In this document: positions 44,506 through 53,296 of the stretch, piece by piece
Numbering within the stretch: the first letter of the stretch is position 1
Layout: the number at the start of each line of letters is the position of its first letter
Origin: Phaeobacter sp. B1627
GTDB taxonomy: Bacteria; Pseudomonadota; Alphaproteobacteria; Rhodobacterales; Rhodobacteraceae
Length of the DNA stretch: 64,000 bases
Assembly: GCF_006265095.1 (NCBI RefSeq)
Contig: NZ_VCNK01000004.1
Location: 1-64,000 of the forward strand
Reading direction: 5' to 3'
Notes under the pieces: model-generated
What the model saw: the letters and a program-made list of their open reading frames with translations, nothing else
Databases searched by the model: none
What the model was told of the DNA's origin: nothing
Translations under genes and position numbers: made by a program

Positions 44506-46608
44506 TTACCCGCGAGCCAGAGCGTAATCTGCATCGATGCGGCCCTCGAGCCAAATCGGCACCGCCTCCTGTGGCATCGGACGGGCGATACCATAGCCTT
44601 GGAAATTGTTGCAGCCGAGCAGAAGCAGTTTTTCCATTTCCTGCTCGGTCTCAACCCCTTCTGCAAGGCATTCAATTCCCAGGTTGCGGCAGAGGTCCAC
44701 GATGGTTCGAAGAATCATCTCCTGTTCCTCGTCCTGATCGACGCCGGATACAAAGTCGCGGTCGATCTTGACGCCGTCGACCTTGAAACGCCGCAGGTTG
44801 GATATGGAGGCATGCCCGGTGCCGAAATCGTCCAGCTCAATCTTGTAGCCCCGCGCCTGAAGCTGAGCGATGGTATTGAGGGCCGGATCCACCCCATCAC
44901 CAAAGAGCACGCTTTCCAGAACTTCGATGTTGATGTCCTTGGGCTGCAGCGCGGCTTCGAACAATGCATCATCGAGGAACTCCACCAGCCCGCCGTCCCG
45001 CAACTGTTTGGCGGAGAAGTTGACGCTGATGCTGGGCGCGGGCAATCCTCGGGCGCGCCAGTCTACCAGGGCCGCAATGGCATGTGAGACTATCGTTGTC
45101 GTCAACCGGTCGCCGAGCCCGTGCTCAAATGCCAGTGTAATAAAGACCGACGGATCCAACATGCCGCGTTCCGGGTGCTGCCACCTCGCCAGAGCTTCGA
45201 AACCCAGAACTTTGCCGGTTCGCCCATCTACCTGTGGCTGGAAGAACGGTATGATCTCGCCATTTTCCAACCCCGTTTGCAGATCCTTCAGAAGCGCCAT
45301 GTTTCCCTCAAAACGTGCGCGGGTGGCGTCGTTATAAAATGAGGCACGTCCGCGCCCCTCGCTTTTGGCCACATAGAGTGCGATATCGGCATTGGACAGA
45401 ATGCGGGCGGGATCGTCATCTGTGTCCCCCACAAAGGCAATGCCGATGCTGGCGCCGACATTGACGAATTCTCCCCAGATTTCGATCGGTTGGGTGACCG
45501 CGTCGATGACCCGCAGCGCCAGATCTTCCACCTGTGACTCATCTTTTGTATCCCGAAGGACTATGACGAATTCGTCTCCGCCGACACGGGCAGTCATGTC
45601 TGCGTCTGTGATCTGCGAGGTCATCGCGCGCGCCACATGGCGCAGCACCTCATCGCCTGCGGCATGGCCAAGCAGATCGTTGATCTGCTTGAACCTGTCC
45701 AGATCCACATGGAGAACTGCCGCGCGGTGCTCAGGGCTTTTGCGTTCTGAGAGGCAGTGGCTCAGGTGCTCTTGCAGGGCGCGCCGGTTGGGGAGATTCG
45801 TGAGTTGATCATGAAGCGCCAAGTGCTCAATTCTGGACTTCGCGGCAGACAGGTCGCGCAGTGTCTTGGAAAAGGCTGCGACCCCGCGTGCGATTTGTCC
45901 GACCTCATCGCGGCGGCCCAGGTCCCGGACGGGCGCGTCATAGTCTCCGTCCCGTATGCGTTCCATGGCCTGGGCGAGCCGGGTCAGCGATACCACTAAA
46001 TGGCTGCTGAAGCCGAGAAAAGCCGAGCCCGACACCACAAAGATGGCGACCATCGAAATAAAGATAAATGCGACGTGACGCACATATTTTTCGCGGGCGT
46101 TTTGATTCGAAGTCGCCGCGCTGAGGCGGACCTCCTGATCCAGCGCCACGAGCGCCAATTCAATCCGTTGCGACAGTTGATCAAGGCGGCTGCGGGAGGG
46201 AACATGCGTATCGGGGATGAGGCCAAGAGCAATGGATGCCTCCCGATCCCAGGCGTCAAAGTGGCGCAGTATAGCGGCGGCCATTTCTCTTTGCCGGCGG
46301 GACCCGTCTGCGGCCGCGACCTCTTCCCAGACGCTTTTGAAGGTCGAAACAAAATGCTGGTGGCGCCTTTCTATTTCTGCCGGCGGGATGACCGTGTTGA
46401 AATTCAAGAACCGCTCAAGCTGTGCTTCGATCTCTGCTGTAATTCTCTGCGCGCGTTCCGTTGCCTGAAGGGTCCGCAGGGTGGCGCTGTCGGCGTCCTG
46501 GATCTCATTCTGGGTGCGAATTGCGGCGAGCGATATCCATGATGCGCCAATGATCCCAATCAAAATCAGAAATACAATCGGTCCAAGTATGCGGCGTTTG
46601 ATCGACAT
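44506..46608 (-). CDS. Cyclic-di-GMP GGDEF-EAL protein with periplasmic sensor
   Basis: 700 residues: transmembrane helix at about 8-28, helical periplasmic sensor (about 29-178), second transmembrane helix (about 180-200), HAMP, GGDEF domain with intact GGDEF motif and EAL domain with EAL (GFEALARW), EGVET and QGYGIARP. Both a cyclase and a phosphodiesterase could be active. Starts 9 bases downstream of the peroxidase stop, so the two may be cotranscribed. Likely tunes motility or biofilm; the flagellin lies on the other side of the peroxidase gene. Confidence 0.93.
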   Translation of the reverse strand: MSIKRRILGPIVFLILIGIIGASWISLAAIRTQNEIQDADSATLRTLQATERAQRITAEIEAQLERFLNFNTVIPPAEIERRHQHFVSTFKSVWEEVAAADGSRRQREMAAAILRHFDAWDREASIALGLIPDTHVPSRSRLDQLSQRIELALVALDQEVRLSAATSNQNAREKYVRHVAFIFISMVAIFVVSGSAFLGFSSHLVVSLTRLAQAMERIRDGDYDAPVRDLGRRDEVGQIARGVAAFSKTLRDLSAAKSRIEHLALHDQLTNLPNRRALQEHLSHCLSERKSPEHRAAVLHVDLDRFKQINDLLGHAAGDEVLRHVARAMTSQITDADMTARVGGDEFVIVLRDTKDESQVEDLALRVIDAVTQPIEIWGEFVNVGASIGIAFVGDTDDDPARILSNADIALYVAKSEGRGRASFYNDATRARFEGNMALLKDLQTGLENGEIIPFFQPQVDGRTGKVLGFEALARWQHPERGMLDPSVFITLAFEHGLGDRLTTTIVSHAIAALVDWRARGLPAPSISVNFSAKQLRDGGLVEFLDDALFEAALQPKDINIEVLESVLFGDGVDPALNTIAQLQARGYKIELDDFGTGHASISNLRRFKVDGVKIDRDFVSGVDQDEEQEMILRTIVDLCRNLGIECLAEGVETEQEMEKLLLLGCNNFQGYGIARPMPQEAVPIWLEGRIDADYALARG

Positions 46609-46617
46609 GCGTGTCCC

Positions 46618-47613
46618 TCAGTCGACCGGCAACGCCGGAGCCGAAACATGCGGTTCATAGGCGGTCAGGGTTTCAAGAAAAGCAATCAGATCGTTGACAT
46701 CCTGATCGGTTATGGCCGTCAGGGGCGGCAGATCACTCGGCTGCCCCTCAGAGGGGGTGCCTCCACGGCGATAATGTTCCACAATTTCACGGAGCGATGT
46801 CAGGCTGCCGTCATGCATATAGGGTGCGCGCAACGCAATATTCCTGAGCCCCGGCGTCTTGAAACGGTAGGCCATTTCCGGATCTATCAAGCCACGCCCG
46901 CGATCTTTGCTTGCGACGCCGACCCGGTGAAAGTCGTGATCCGTGAAGGCCCAGCCCGTGTGGCAGGTGCTGCACATGCCGACGCCAGTGAATACGTCAA
47001 AGCCTCGTTTGGCCGGTTCGGATATCGCGTCTTCGTCGCCTTCGACCCAATCGTCGAATGGGGACCAGCCGGAACGTAATGTTCTTTGATAGGTTGCCAG
47101 TGCTACGAGAATCGTATGTCGGTTCAGTCCCTCACCCGGGAACGCGATCTCAAAATTGCGACGGTAGCTGTAAATCGCCGACAGTCGCCGAACAACCCGG
47201 TTCATACTATAGCCCATTTCCTGCGGGTGGCTCACCGGCTCCATGGCCTGTTCTTCCAGCCGCCGGACGCGACCGTCCCAGAAGAAATGTTCCGACTCCG
47301 CAAGGTTCTCAATTGTTGGTGTGTGTCGCGCCACCGGACGCTGCAGTGCGCCAAGAGCCCGAGGAACGGGTGTTTCCCAGCCAAAGGATGGGTTGTGACA
47401 GGTTGCGCAACTGCGGTTCTGTTCACCGGACAGTCGTGCATCAAAGAACAGCATCTTTCCTAGCGCCGCTTTTTGCGGAGAATAGGGTTCGTCTTCGGGA
47501 AAGGCGATCCGGGCCGGTCGGGCAAAGGCGCGCTGCAATTCCTCGTGCCGGGTTGCCGCAGACAGAAGCACAACGCAGAAAACGCTCACCAGCATAGGTT
47601 TCAAAAATCGCAC
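46618..47613 (-). CDS. Di-haem cytochrome c peroxidase family protein
   Basis: 331 residues with two haem motifs, CATCH at 69-73 and CSTCH at 214-218, and the conserved YMHDGSL region near the end. Membrane anchor or signal at residues 7-20. Related to bacterial cytochrome c peroxidase/MauG, which reduces hydrogen peroxide using cytochrome c or modifies a protein. The GTG at 47613 has GGGA 8 bases upstream; other starts at 47619 and 47595 are possible. Confidence 0.88.
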   Translation of the reverse strand: MRFLKPMLVSVFCVVLLSAATRHEELQRAFARPARIAFPEDEPYSPQKAALGKMLFFDARLSGEQNRSCATCHNPSFGWETPVPRALGALQRPVARHTPTIENLAESEHFFWDGRVRRLEEQAMEPVSHPQEMGYSMNRVVRRLSAIYSYRRNFEIAFPGEGLNRHTILVALATYQRTLRSGWSPFDDWVEGDEDAISEPAKRGFDVFTGVGMCSTCHTGWAFTDHDFHRVGVASKDRGRGLIDPEMAYRFKTPGLRNIALRAPYMHDGSLTSLREIVEHYRRGGTPSEGQPSDLPPLTAITDQDVNDLIAFLETLTAYEPHVSAPALPVD

Positions 47614-48189
47614 GCCCACATTCCCATTTCGGTGTCCGGCCGGGTTACAGTCGCACGACACTGCGCAGGGCGCGTGAAAAAACAGTTTATTCCGGCGGTG
47701 CGCGTGCGTCCACTTCGTTGAAAAGTGAAGTAAAGTTTTGGAGCAATTTGTTTCGGGTGCGGGTCGGCAAAATTGTACAGGGTTTGCCCGCCGCGGCTGC
47801 GACCGCCCTGCCAGCGGTTGGCGTCGTTCAGCCCCTTGAGATGTCTCTGTAAGGTGCGACCTGCAGTTTTCGTTTACGGGCAGCGCTTTGCCAGTTGTAG
47901 CTGCAGTTTAGTAAAAGTGAGCACTGCAGCGCTGCATAGGGCTCAAGACCCTGTCTGCAGAGGCCATCGCGAAGGGCTTCGGGCGCAATTTGACTCACAT
48001 TTTAGATATATGCCTCCGCATTTTAGCTCTTCTTTAGCATCCTGACGGCAAGAGTTGGCGTGCATCTTATTGAGTTGGTTGTGGCGGCCGAAGTGCTCCA
48101 CACGTTCAGAAAGACGAGAGAGACACCCCATAACGGGGCAAGGAAATAGACCGGGGCCAAAGTGCTCCTTGCTCAAAGGAACTCATGCT
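47614..48189 (+). promoter_or_regulatory. Long region upstream of flagellin
   Basis: 576 bases with no supported gene. Contains a 14-base direct repeat (48086-48099 and 48155-48168, one mismatch), a small hairpin at 48126-48138, and CTGCAG boxes at 47861 and 47901. A weak sigma-28-like pair (TAAA at 47912, 15 bases, GCTGCATA) is the only flagellar promoter candidate seen. Holds the flagellin promoter and perhaps a long structured leader. Confidence 0.4.
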
Positions 48190-49035
48190 ATGTCCAGCAT
48201 TTTGACAAACAATGGTGCTATGGTCGCATTGCAGACACTTCAGTCTGTAAACCAAAACCTCACCGACACCCAGAACGCGATTTCGACTGGTAAGGAAATC
48301 GAAACAGCCAAAGACAATGCCGCTGTGTGGGCGATTTCCAAAACTATGGAATCGGATATCGCCAGCTTCGAGGCCATCGAAGATGGTTTGGCAATGGGTG
48401 ACGCAACCGTTGCTGTTGCATCTGCCGGCGCAGAACAAATTGTTGAAAAACTGGTGGAGATCAAGGAACTGATCGTTTCCGCACAGGCGGAGAACGTGGA
48501 TCATGACAAAATTCAAACCGACATCGATTCAAAAGTCGATCAGATCGAATCCATCATCTCGGCGGCCCAATTCAACGGCGCTAACCTGCTGACCTCGACC
48601 ATCGATGGCACTGCAACTGAAATGGGCGTATTGGCCTCGCTCGATCGTGTCGGCGCTGGTGGCACAGTGACGTCGACCGATATCACCATTTCCGCGCAGG
48701 GGTTCGATTCTAGTTTGGATCTGGCAGCCGACTTGACCAGTATCTCCGATACGGACTCTGCAGCGTCTGCCTTGGCAGAGATTGAAACCTTCCTGCAAAC
48801 CGCGATTTCCGGAGCGGCTGCGCTGGGGGCGGCCTCTGCACGGATTGATGACCAGGCGATGTTCGTTGCCAGTTTGGTCGATTCAATGACCCTAGGTGTC
48901 TCTACGATGACCGATACCAACATGGAAGAGTCTTCCGCACGTCTGAGCGCCCTTCAGACCCAGCAGGAATTGGCAGTCCAGTCCCTCGGCATCGCGAATG
49001 AAGCACCGCAGGCACTTCTCCAGTTGTTCAACTAA
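48190..49035 (+). CDS. fliC: Flagellin
   Basis: 281-residue filament protein. The N-terminal domain SSILTNNGAMVALQTLQSVNQNL and C-terminal LAVQSLGIANEAPQALLQLF are hallmark flagellin ends; the short, acidic middle is typical of alphaproteobacterial flagellins. Only flagellar gene in the window. ATG at 48190 chosen since the frame upstream (to 48055) is not protein-like. A strong terminator follows. Confidence 0.95.
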   Translation: MSSILTNNGAMVALQTLQSVNQNLTDTQNAISTGKEIETAKDNAAVWAISKTMESDIASFEAIEDGLAMGDATVAVASAGAEQIVEKLVEIKELIVSAQAENVDHDKIQTDIDSKVDQIESIISAAQFNGANLLTSTIDGTATEMGVLASLDRVGAGGTVTSTDITISAQGFDSSLDLAADLTSISDTDSAASALAEIETFLQTAISGAAALGAASARIDDQAMFVASLVDSMTLGVSTMTDTNMEESSARLSALQTQQELAVQSLGIANEAPQALLQLFN

Positions 49036-49062
49036 CGGTCGGCCCCGTTTGATCATTTCGGG

Positions 49063-49089
49063 AAAGGGGCGCTCTTTGCGCCCCTTTTT
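49063..49089 (+). terminator. Rho-independent terminator after flagellin
   Basis: Perfect 10-base stem (49063-49072 with 49078-49087), 5-base loop and a run of five T (49085-49089), 28 bases after the flagellin stop. Confidence 0.92.
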
Positions 49090-49277
49090 CCTGTGCCACG
49101 CGGTCTTTTGCCACCTGTTGAGCGTGTGTGACCTCTGGTCAAAATGCTGAGCCCACCGTAGAAAACACCGGGAACGATTAAAATTTGTGCAGAACAATAA
49201 GCGTTTGAGGGCCACTTGCATCTGAGGGCGGACAAAATGCTGATCGATGACAGCTGCAGCTTTGTAAATCCGAGAGG

Positions 49278-50723
49278 ATGTTGCACGCTGAGCGCATGAA
49301 AAATCTATCGTTTTTCGACGAAATGCTGAGTGCCCCTGATTCCGTGCGTGATCCCTACAAGGTCTATCACGAGTGGTTTAGTCAGGATGACATCAAGCGC
49401 CTGAGGCGCAAGTCGCAGGAAGCTGAAGCTTTCTTCAGGCGAATTGGCATAACATTCAATGTGTACGGGCAGGAAGATGCGGACGAACGGCTGATTCCTT
49501 TTGACATCGTGCCGCGTATTATTTCAGCAAAAGAGTGGAGCAAACTGGAGCGCGGCATTGAGCAGCGTGTAAGGGCAATCAATGCGTTTCTGCACGATAT
49601 CTACCACCGGCAGGAAATCCTGCGTGCCGGCCGAATTCCGTGCGAGTTGATCGCGGGAAACGCGGCGTTCACGCCTGAAATGATTGGCGTCAATCCTGCG
49701 GGTGGAGTTTATACCCATATCGCAGGTGTCGATCTCGTGCGCACCGGGGAGGACGACTTTTTCGTCCTCGAAGACAACGTGCGGACCCCGTCGGGCGTGT
49801 CATATATGCTCGAAAACCGTGAAACCATGCTGCAGATGTTTCCTGAACTCTTTGCGCAGATGAAGGTTCGCCCGGTTTCCCCCTACCCACAGTTGTTGCG
49901 TCGATCGCTGTCCGCCAGCCTGCCTGCCGGAACGCGGAGCAGCGAGCCCGTGGTCGCAGTGCTGACGCCGGGCATTCATAACTCGGCCTATTTTGAACAT
50001 GCCTTCATTGCAGATCAGATGGGCGCCGACCTCGTTGAAAGCCAGGACCTCAGGATAGAAGACGGCTATGTCGCAATGCGCACGACGCAAGGGTACAAGC
50101 CGATTGATGTGCTCTATCGTCGAGTGGACGATGCATATCTCGATCCGCTGACCTTCAATCCGGACAGTTTGCTGGGCGTTCCGGGCATTATGGACGTCTA
50201 CCGTGCGGGCAACATCACGATTGCCAATGCACCCGGGACCGGGATCGCAGATGACAAGGCGCTTTATTCGTATATGCCTGATATTATCGAGTTCTACACG
50301 GGCGAGCGGGCGATCTTGAAGAATGTCCCAACCTGGCGTTGCTCCGAACCTGACGCGTTGAAGTATGTTTTGGACAACCTCGCTGACCTGGTCGTGAAGG
50401 AGGTTCACGGCTCCGGCGGGTATGGAATGCTCGTCGGGCCTGCTGCCAGTAAGAAGGAACTGTCCGCCTTCGAAGCCAAGCTGCGCGCCAGGCCTGAGAA
50501 TTATATTGCCCAACCGACTTTATCTCTGTCGACGGTTCCGATCCTTGCGAAATCCGGACTTGCACCGCGCCATGTCGATCTTCGGCCTTTTGTTCTGGTC
50601 TCGCCGAACCGGATTGATATTACCCCTGGCGGCCTGACCCGGGTGGCTCTCAAAAAGGGATCGCTGGTGGTGAATTCGTCACAGGGCGGTGGGACCAAAG
50701 ACACTTGGGTTCTGGGAGATTGA
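49278..50723 (+). CDS. Circularly permuted ATP-grasp protein of the Anbu cluster
   Basis: 481 residues of the CP-ATP-grasp type 2 family. Motifs IPFDIVPRII, the VLEDNVRTPSGVSY segment and KEVHGSGGYGM fit the ATP and metal sites. Such enzymes join an amine to a carboxylate, probably in a peptide. Start is uncertain (ATG 49278 or ATG 49296); neither has a well-spaced Shine-Dalgarno. Four bases before the alpha-E gene. Together with alpha-E, transglutaminase and the Anbu protease it forms a widely conserved but little-understood set. Confidence 0.88.
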   Translation: MLHAERMKNLSFFDEMLSAPDSVRDPYKVYHEWFSQDDIKRLRRKSQEAEAFFRRIGITFNVYGQEDADERLIPFDIVPRIISAKEWSKLERGIEQRVRAINAFLHDIYHRQEILRAGRIPCELIAGNAAFTPEMIGVNPAGGVYTHIAGVDLVRTGEDDFFVLEDNVRTPSGVSYMLENRETMLQMFPELFAQMKVRPVSPYPQLLRRSLSASLPAGTRSSEPVVAVLTPGIHNSAYFEHAFIADQMGADLVESQDLRIEDGYVAMRTTQGYKPIDVLYRRVDDAYLDPLTFNPDSLLGVPGIMDVYRAGNITIANAPGTGIADDKALYSYMPDIIEFYTGERAILKNVPTWRCSEPDALKYVLDNLADLVVKEVHGSGGYGMLVGPAASKKELSAFEAKLRARPENYIAQPTLSLSTVPILAKSGLAPRHVDLRPFVLVSPNRIDITPGGLTRVALKKGSLVVNSSQGGGTKDTWVLGD

Positions 50724-50727
50724 CGAC

Positions 50728-51669
50728 GTGCTAGGACGAACTGCAGGCGGCCTGTTCTGGATGTTTCGCTATCTCGAGCGGGCTGAGAACAATGCCAGAT
50801 TGCTTGAGGCCGGGTGGCATATCGCGCTCACCCGATCCGATGGCAGTACCAATGAATGGGAATCCATTGTGCGCACAGCCGGTCAGGCCGTGGCCTTCGA
50901 TGCTAAGCATGACGAATATACTGCCCAGAACGTGATCAACTTCTTGTTGCGGGACATGGGCAACCCGTCGAGCGTCATGGCGTCGGTTGACTCGGCGCGA
51001 TCAAATGCCCGGCAAGTACGAACGGCTTTGTCGCGCGAAGTCTGGGAAGCCACGAATGAATGCTGGATGGTTCTCAAGGGAGCACTGTCACGCCCTGTGA
51101 GCGAACGGAACTTGCATGAGACGCTCGCATTGATCCGGAATCGGGCATCCGTGGTGCGGGGGGCCTTGCATGGAACAATGTTGCGCAACGATATTTTCTC
51201 ATTTGCCCGGCTGGGGACATTCATAGAGAGATCCGACAGCACCGCCCGTATCCTCGATGTAAAATACTATGTTCTGCTGCCCTCGGCGGCTTTTGTTGGC
51301 AGCAGCATGGACAATGTCCAATGGGAGGTGATCCTTCGGTCTGTGTCTGCTGAGCGATCCTTTTCGTGGCTACACGCGGGTTCCGCGTCGCCACAGAGGA
51401 TTGCAGAGTTTCTTATTCTGGACGAACGCATGCCACGCTCCCTGGCGTTTTGTTCGACCAAAGTTGCGCAGTACCTGAAGCACCTCGAAAGGGACTACGG
51501 GATACGGCACGAAAGCCATGTTGTCGCCGAATGCATCGCGGACCGGGTGCAAGATAAGTCGATCGAAACAATCTTCCAAAATGGCCTGCATGAGTTCCTG
51601 GGCGAATTTGTTCAGGAAACGGTTCGTCTTGCAAATCACATCGAGAAGGACTTTCGGTTCTATGGTTGA
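50728..51669 (+). CDS. Alpha-E domain protein
   Basis: 313-residue all-helical protein of the DUF403/alpha-E family (start GRTAGGLFWMFRYLERAENNARLLE; conserved RYxERAEN). GTG at 50728 with GGGAG upstream is chosen over an ATG at 50689 inside the previous gene. Often fused to or next to CP-ATP-grasp proteins. Function unknown; may present a substrate. Overlaps the transglutaminase by 8 bases. Confidence 0.87.
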   Translation: MLGRTAGGLFWMFRYLERAENNARLLEAGWHIALTRSDGSTNEWESIVRTAGQAVAFDAKHDEYTAQNVINFLLRDMGNPSSVMASVDSARSNARQVRTALSREVWEATNECWMVLKGALSRPVSERNLHETLALIRNRASVVRGALHGTMLRNDIFSFARLGTFIERSDSTARILDVKYYVLLPSAAFVGSSMDNVQWEVILRSVSAERSFSWLHAGSASPQRIAEFLILDERMPRSLAFCSTKVAQYLKHLERDYGIRHESHVVAECIADRVQDKSIETIFQNGLHEFLGEFVQETVRLANHIEKDFRFYG

Positions 51670-52480
51670 TGTTACAAGGCTCTCTATTCGTCATATCACG
51701 ACGTATAGTTACGAAAATCCGGTCCACTACGCGTTGCAGAAGTTGCGCCTGACCCCTCGCTCCGGGCACGGGCAGTCTGTCGTCGAATGGTCGTCCACCG
51801 TGACCGGAGGGTGCAAGCAACTGGCATATGATGACCCGTTGATGAACCACACGGAATTGGTCAAGGTCGACAGGGGAGCGACCCATGTGGAAATCGTCAG
51901 CGAAGGTGTCGTGGATGTTGAGGACCGTCACGGGGTGGTCGGACAGCATTCAGGCTTTGCTCCGTTATGGCTCTATAAGACAGCCACACCGCTTACCGCT
52001 GCGGGAAACAATGTCCGTCATCTGGCAGCACAGCTTCGTCAGGACACCGATGGCATGGATGATCTGGCGCGCATGCACCGTCTGGCGGCCGATATCGGCG
52101 CTTCCGTGCAATATGAGATAGGCCAGACCAACCCGGATACGACAGCAGAGATAGCGCTGACTGCCGGGCACGGCGTGTGTCAGGATCATGCGCATGTCAT
52201 GATCGCGGTCGCTCGGCATTTGGACTATCCGGCGCGCTACATCAGCGGGTATCTTCTGATGGACGGGCAGACGGGTCAGGATGCCAGCCATGCCTGGTGC
52301 GAGATCCATCTGGAAACGCTGGGATGGGTCGGGTTCGATGTGTCCAATGGAATCTGCCCGGATGGCCGATATGTGCGTGTCGCGGTCGGGCGTGATTACG
52401 GCGATGCAGCGCCGATTGTCGGCATTCGGCAGGGTGATGGTGCCGAAGCGCTAACAGTTTCCTTGCAGGTTCAGCAATAG
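51662..52480 (+). CDS. Transglutaminase-like cysteine protease of the Anbu cluster
   Basis: 272 residues. N-terminal beta domain (RLSIRHITTYSYENPVHY) then the papain-like transglutaminase core with Cys173 (GHGVCQDHAH), His210 (ASHAWCEI) and Asp226 (GFDVSNG) as the catalytic triad. ATG at 51662 overlaps the alpha-E gene; the frame upstream is inside that gene. Could hydrolyse or form amide bonds in the product of the ATP-grasp. Confidence 0.88.
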   Translation: MVDVTRLSIRHITTYSYENPVHYALQKLRLTPRSGHGQSVVEWSSTVTGGCKQLAYDDPLMNHTELVKVDRGATHVEIVSEGVVDVEDRHGVVGQHSGFAPLWLYKTATPLTAAGNNVRHLAAQLRQDTDGMDDLARMHRLAADIGASVQYEIGQTNPDTTAEIALTAGHGVCQDHAHVMIAVARHLDYPARYISGYLLMDGQTGQDASHAWCEIHLETLGWVGFDVSNGICPDGRYVRVAVGRDYGDAAPIVGIRQGDGAEALTVSLQVQQ

Positions 52481-52514
52481 ACTGCTTGAAGGCTCTGAAA
52501 AAGGAGGGGCAGTT

Positions 52515-53255
52515 ATGACCTATTGCGTGGGCCTCATGCTCAAGAGGGGACTTGTTTTCATGTCGGACACCCGGACGAATTCCGGTGTCGACAATATCTC
52601 GACGTTCCGAAAAATGTTCACCTGGGAAGTTCCGGGCGAACGCTCTATCACATTGATGACGGCCGGAAACCTTGCCACCACTCAGTCTGTGATCAGCCTG
52701 CTCGAAGAGCGCAGCAAGGAACCCAGCGAGCGCAACCCCAGTATTCTGGAAGCGCCATCCATGTTTCAGGTCGCGACCATGGTGGGCAATCTTCTGAAGG
52801 ATGTGATTTCCACTCACGCCGAGGTCGGTCAGCGCGCCGATGCCGCGTTCAATGCCACGATCATCCTGGGTGGCCAGATTGGCGACGGCGCGCCTTGTCT
52901 GTTTCTGATCTACCCCGAAGGTAACTATATAGAGGCGAGTTTCGACACTCCCTATTTTCAGATTGGCGAAACCAAATACGGTCGCCCGATCCTGGTGCGG
53001 GCATACGACCCGGACATGAGCTTTGAGGACGCGGTGAAGTTGTTGCTGGTGTCGTTCGATTCAACCATCAAAGCCAACCTCTCTGTCAGCCTGCCATTGG
53101 ACGTCCATATATATGAGGCGGGCAGTCTGAAGAACGGACGCGTATTCCGCATCGCCCCGGATGACCCCTATTATGAAAGCGTGTCCTCCGGATGGGGGAT
53201 CGCCTTGCGCGACGCCTTCGGCAAACTGCCGGAGTTCGTGTTGCCGCCTGAATGA
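52515..53255 (+). CDS. Anbu proteasome-like peptidase
   Basis: 246-residue member of the Anbu (BPH) branch of the HslV/20S proteasome family. Thr2 after the initiator Met (MTYCVGL) would be the N-terminal nucleophile, with SDTRTN and a Lys in the expected region. Expected to form rings. Preceded by AAGGAGG. Encoded 34 bases after the transglutaminase. Natural substrate is unknown. Confidence 0.9.
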   Translation: MTYCVGLMLKRGLVFMSDTRTNSGVDNISTFRKMFTWEVPGERSITLMTAGNLATTQSVISLLEERSKEPSERNPSILEAPSMFQVATMVGNLLKDVISTHAEVGQRADAAFNATIILGGQIGDGAPCLFLIYPEGNYIEASFDTPYFQIGETKYGRPILVRAYDPDMSFEDAVKLLLVSFDSTIKANLSVSLPLDVHIYEAGSLKNGRVFRIAPDDPYYESVSSGWGIALRDAFGKLPEFVLPPE

Positions 53256-53296
53256 AGCGGGCCAGGGTTGCGGTCCGGGATGGCGGGATCGCGGGA

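Noticed and set aside
47912-47938. Sigma-28 promoter for flagellin
   Set aside because: Spacing fits, but only 4 of 8 bases of the -10 part match, and it lies about 250 bases before the gene; too weak to annotate as a promoter.
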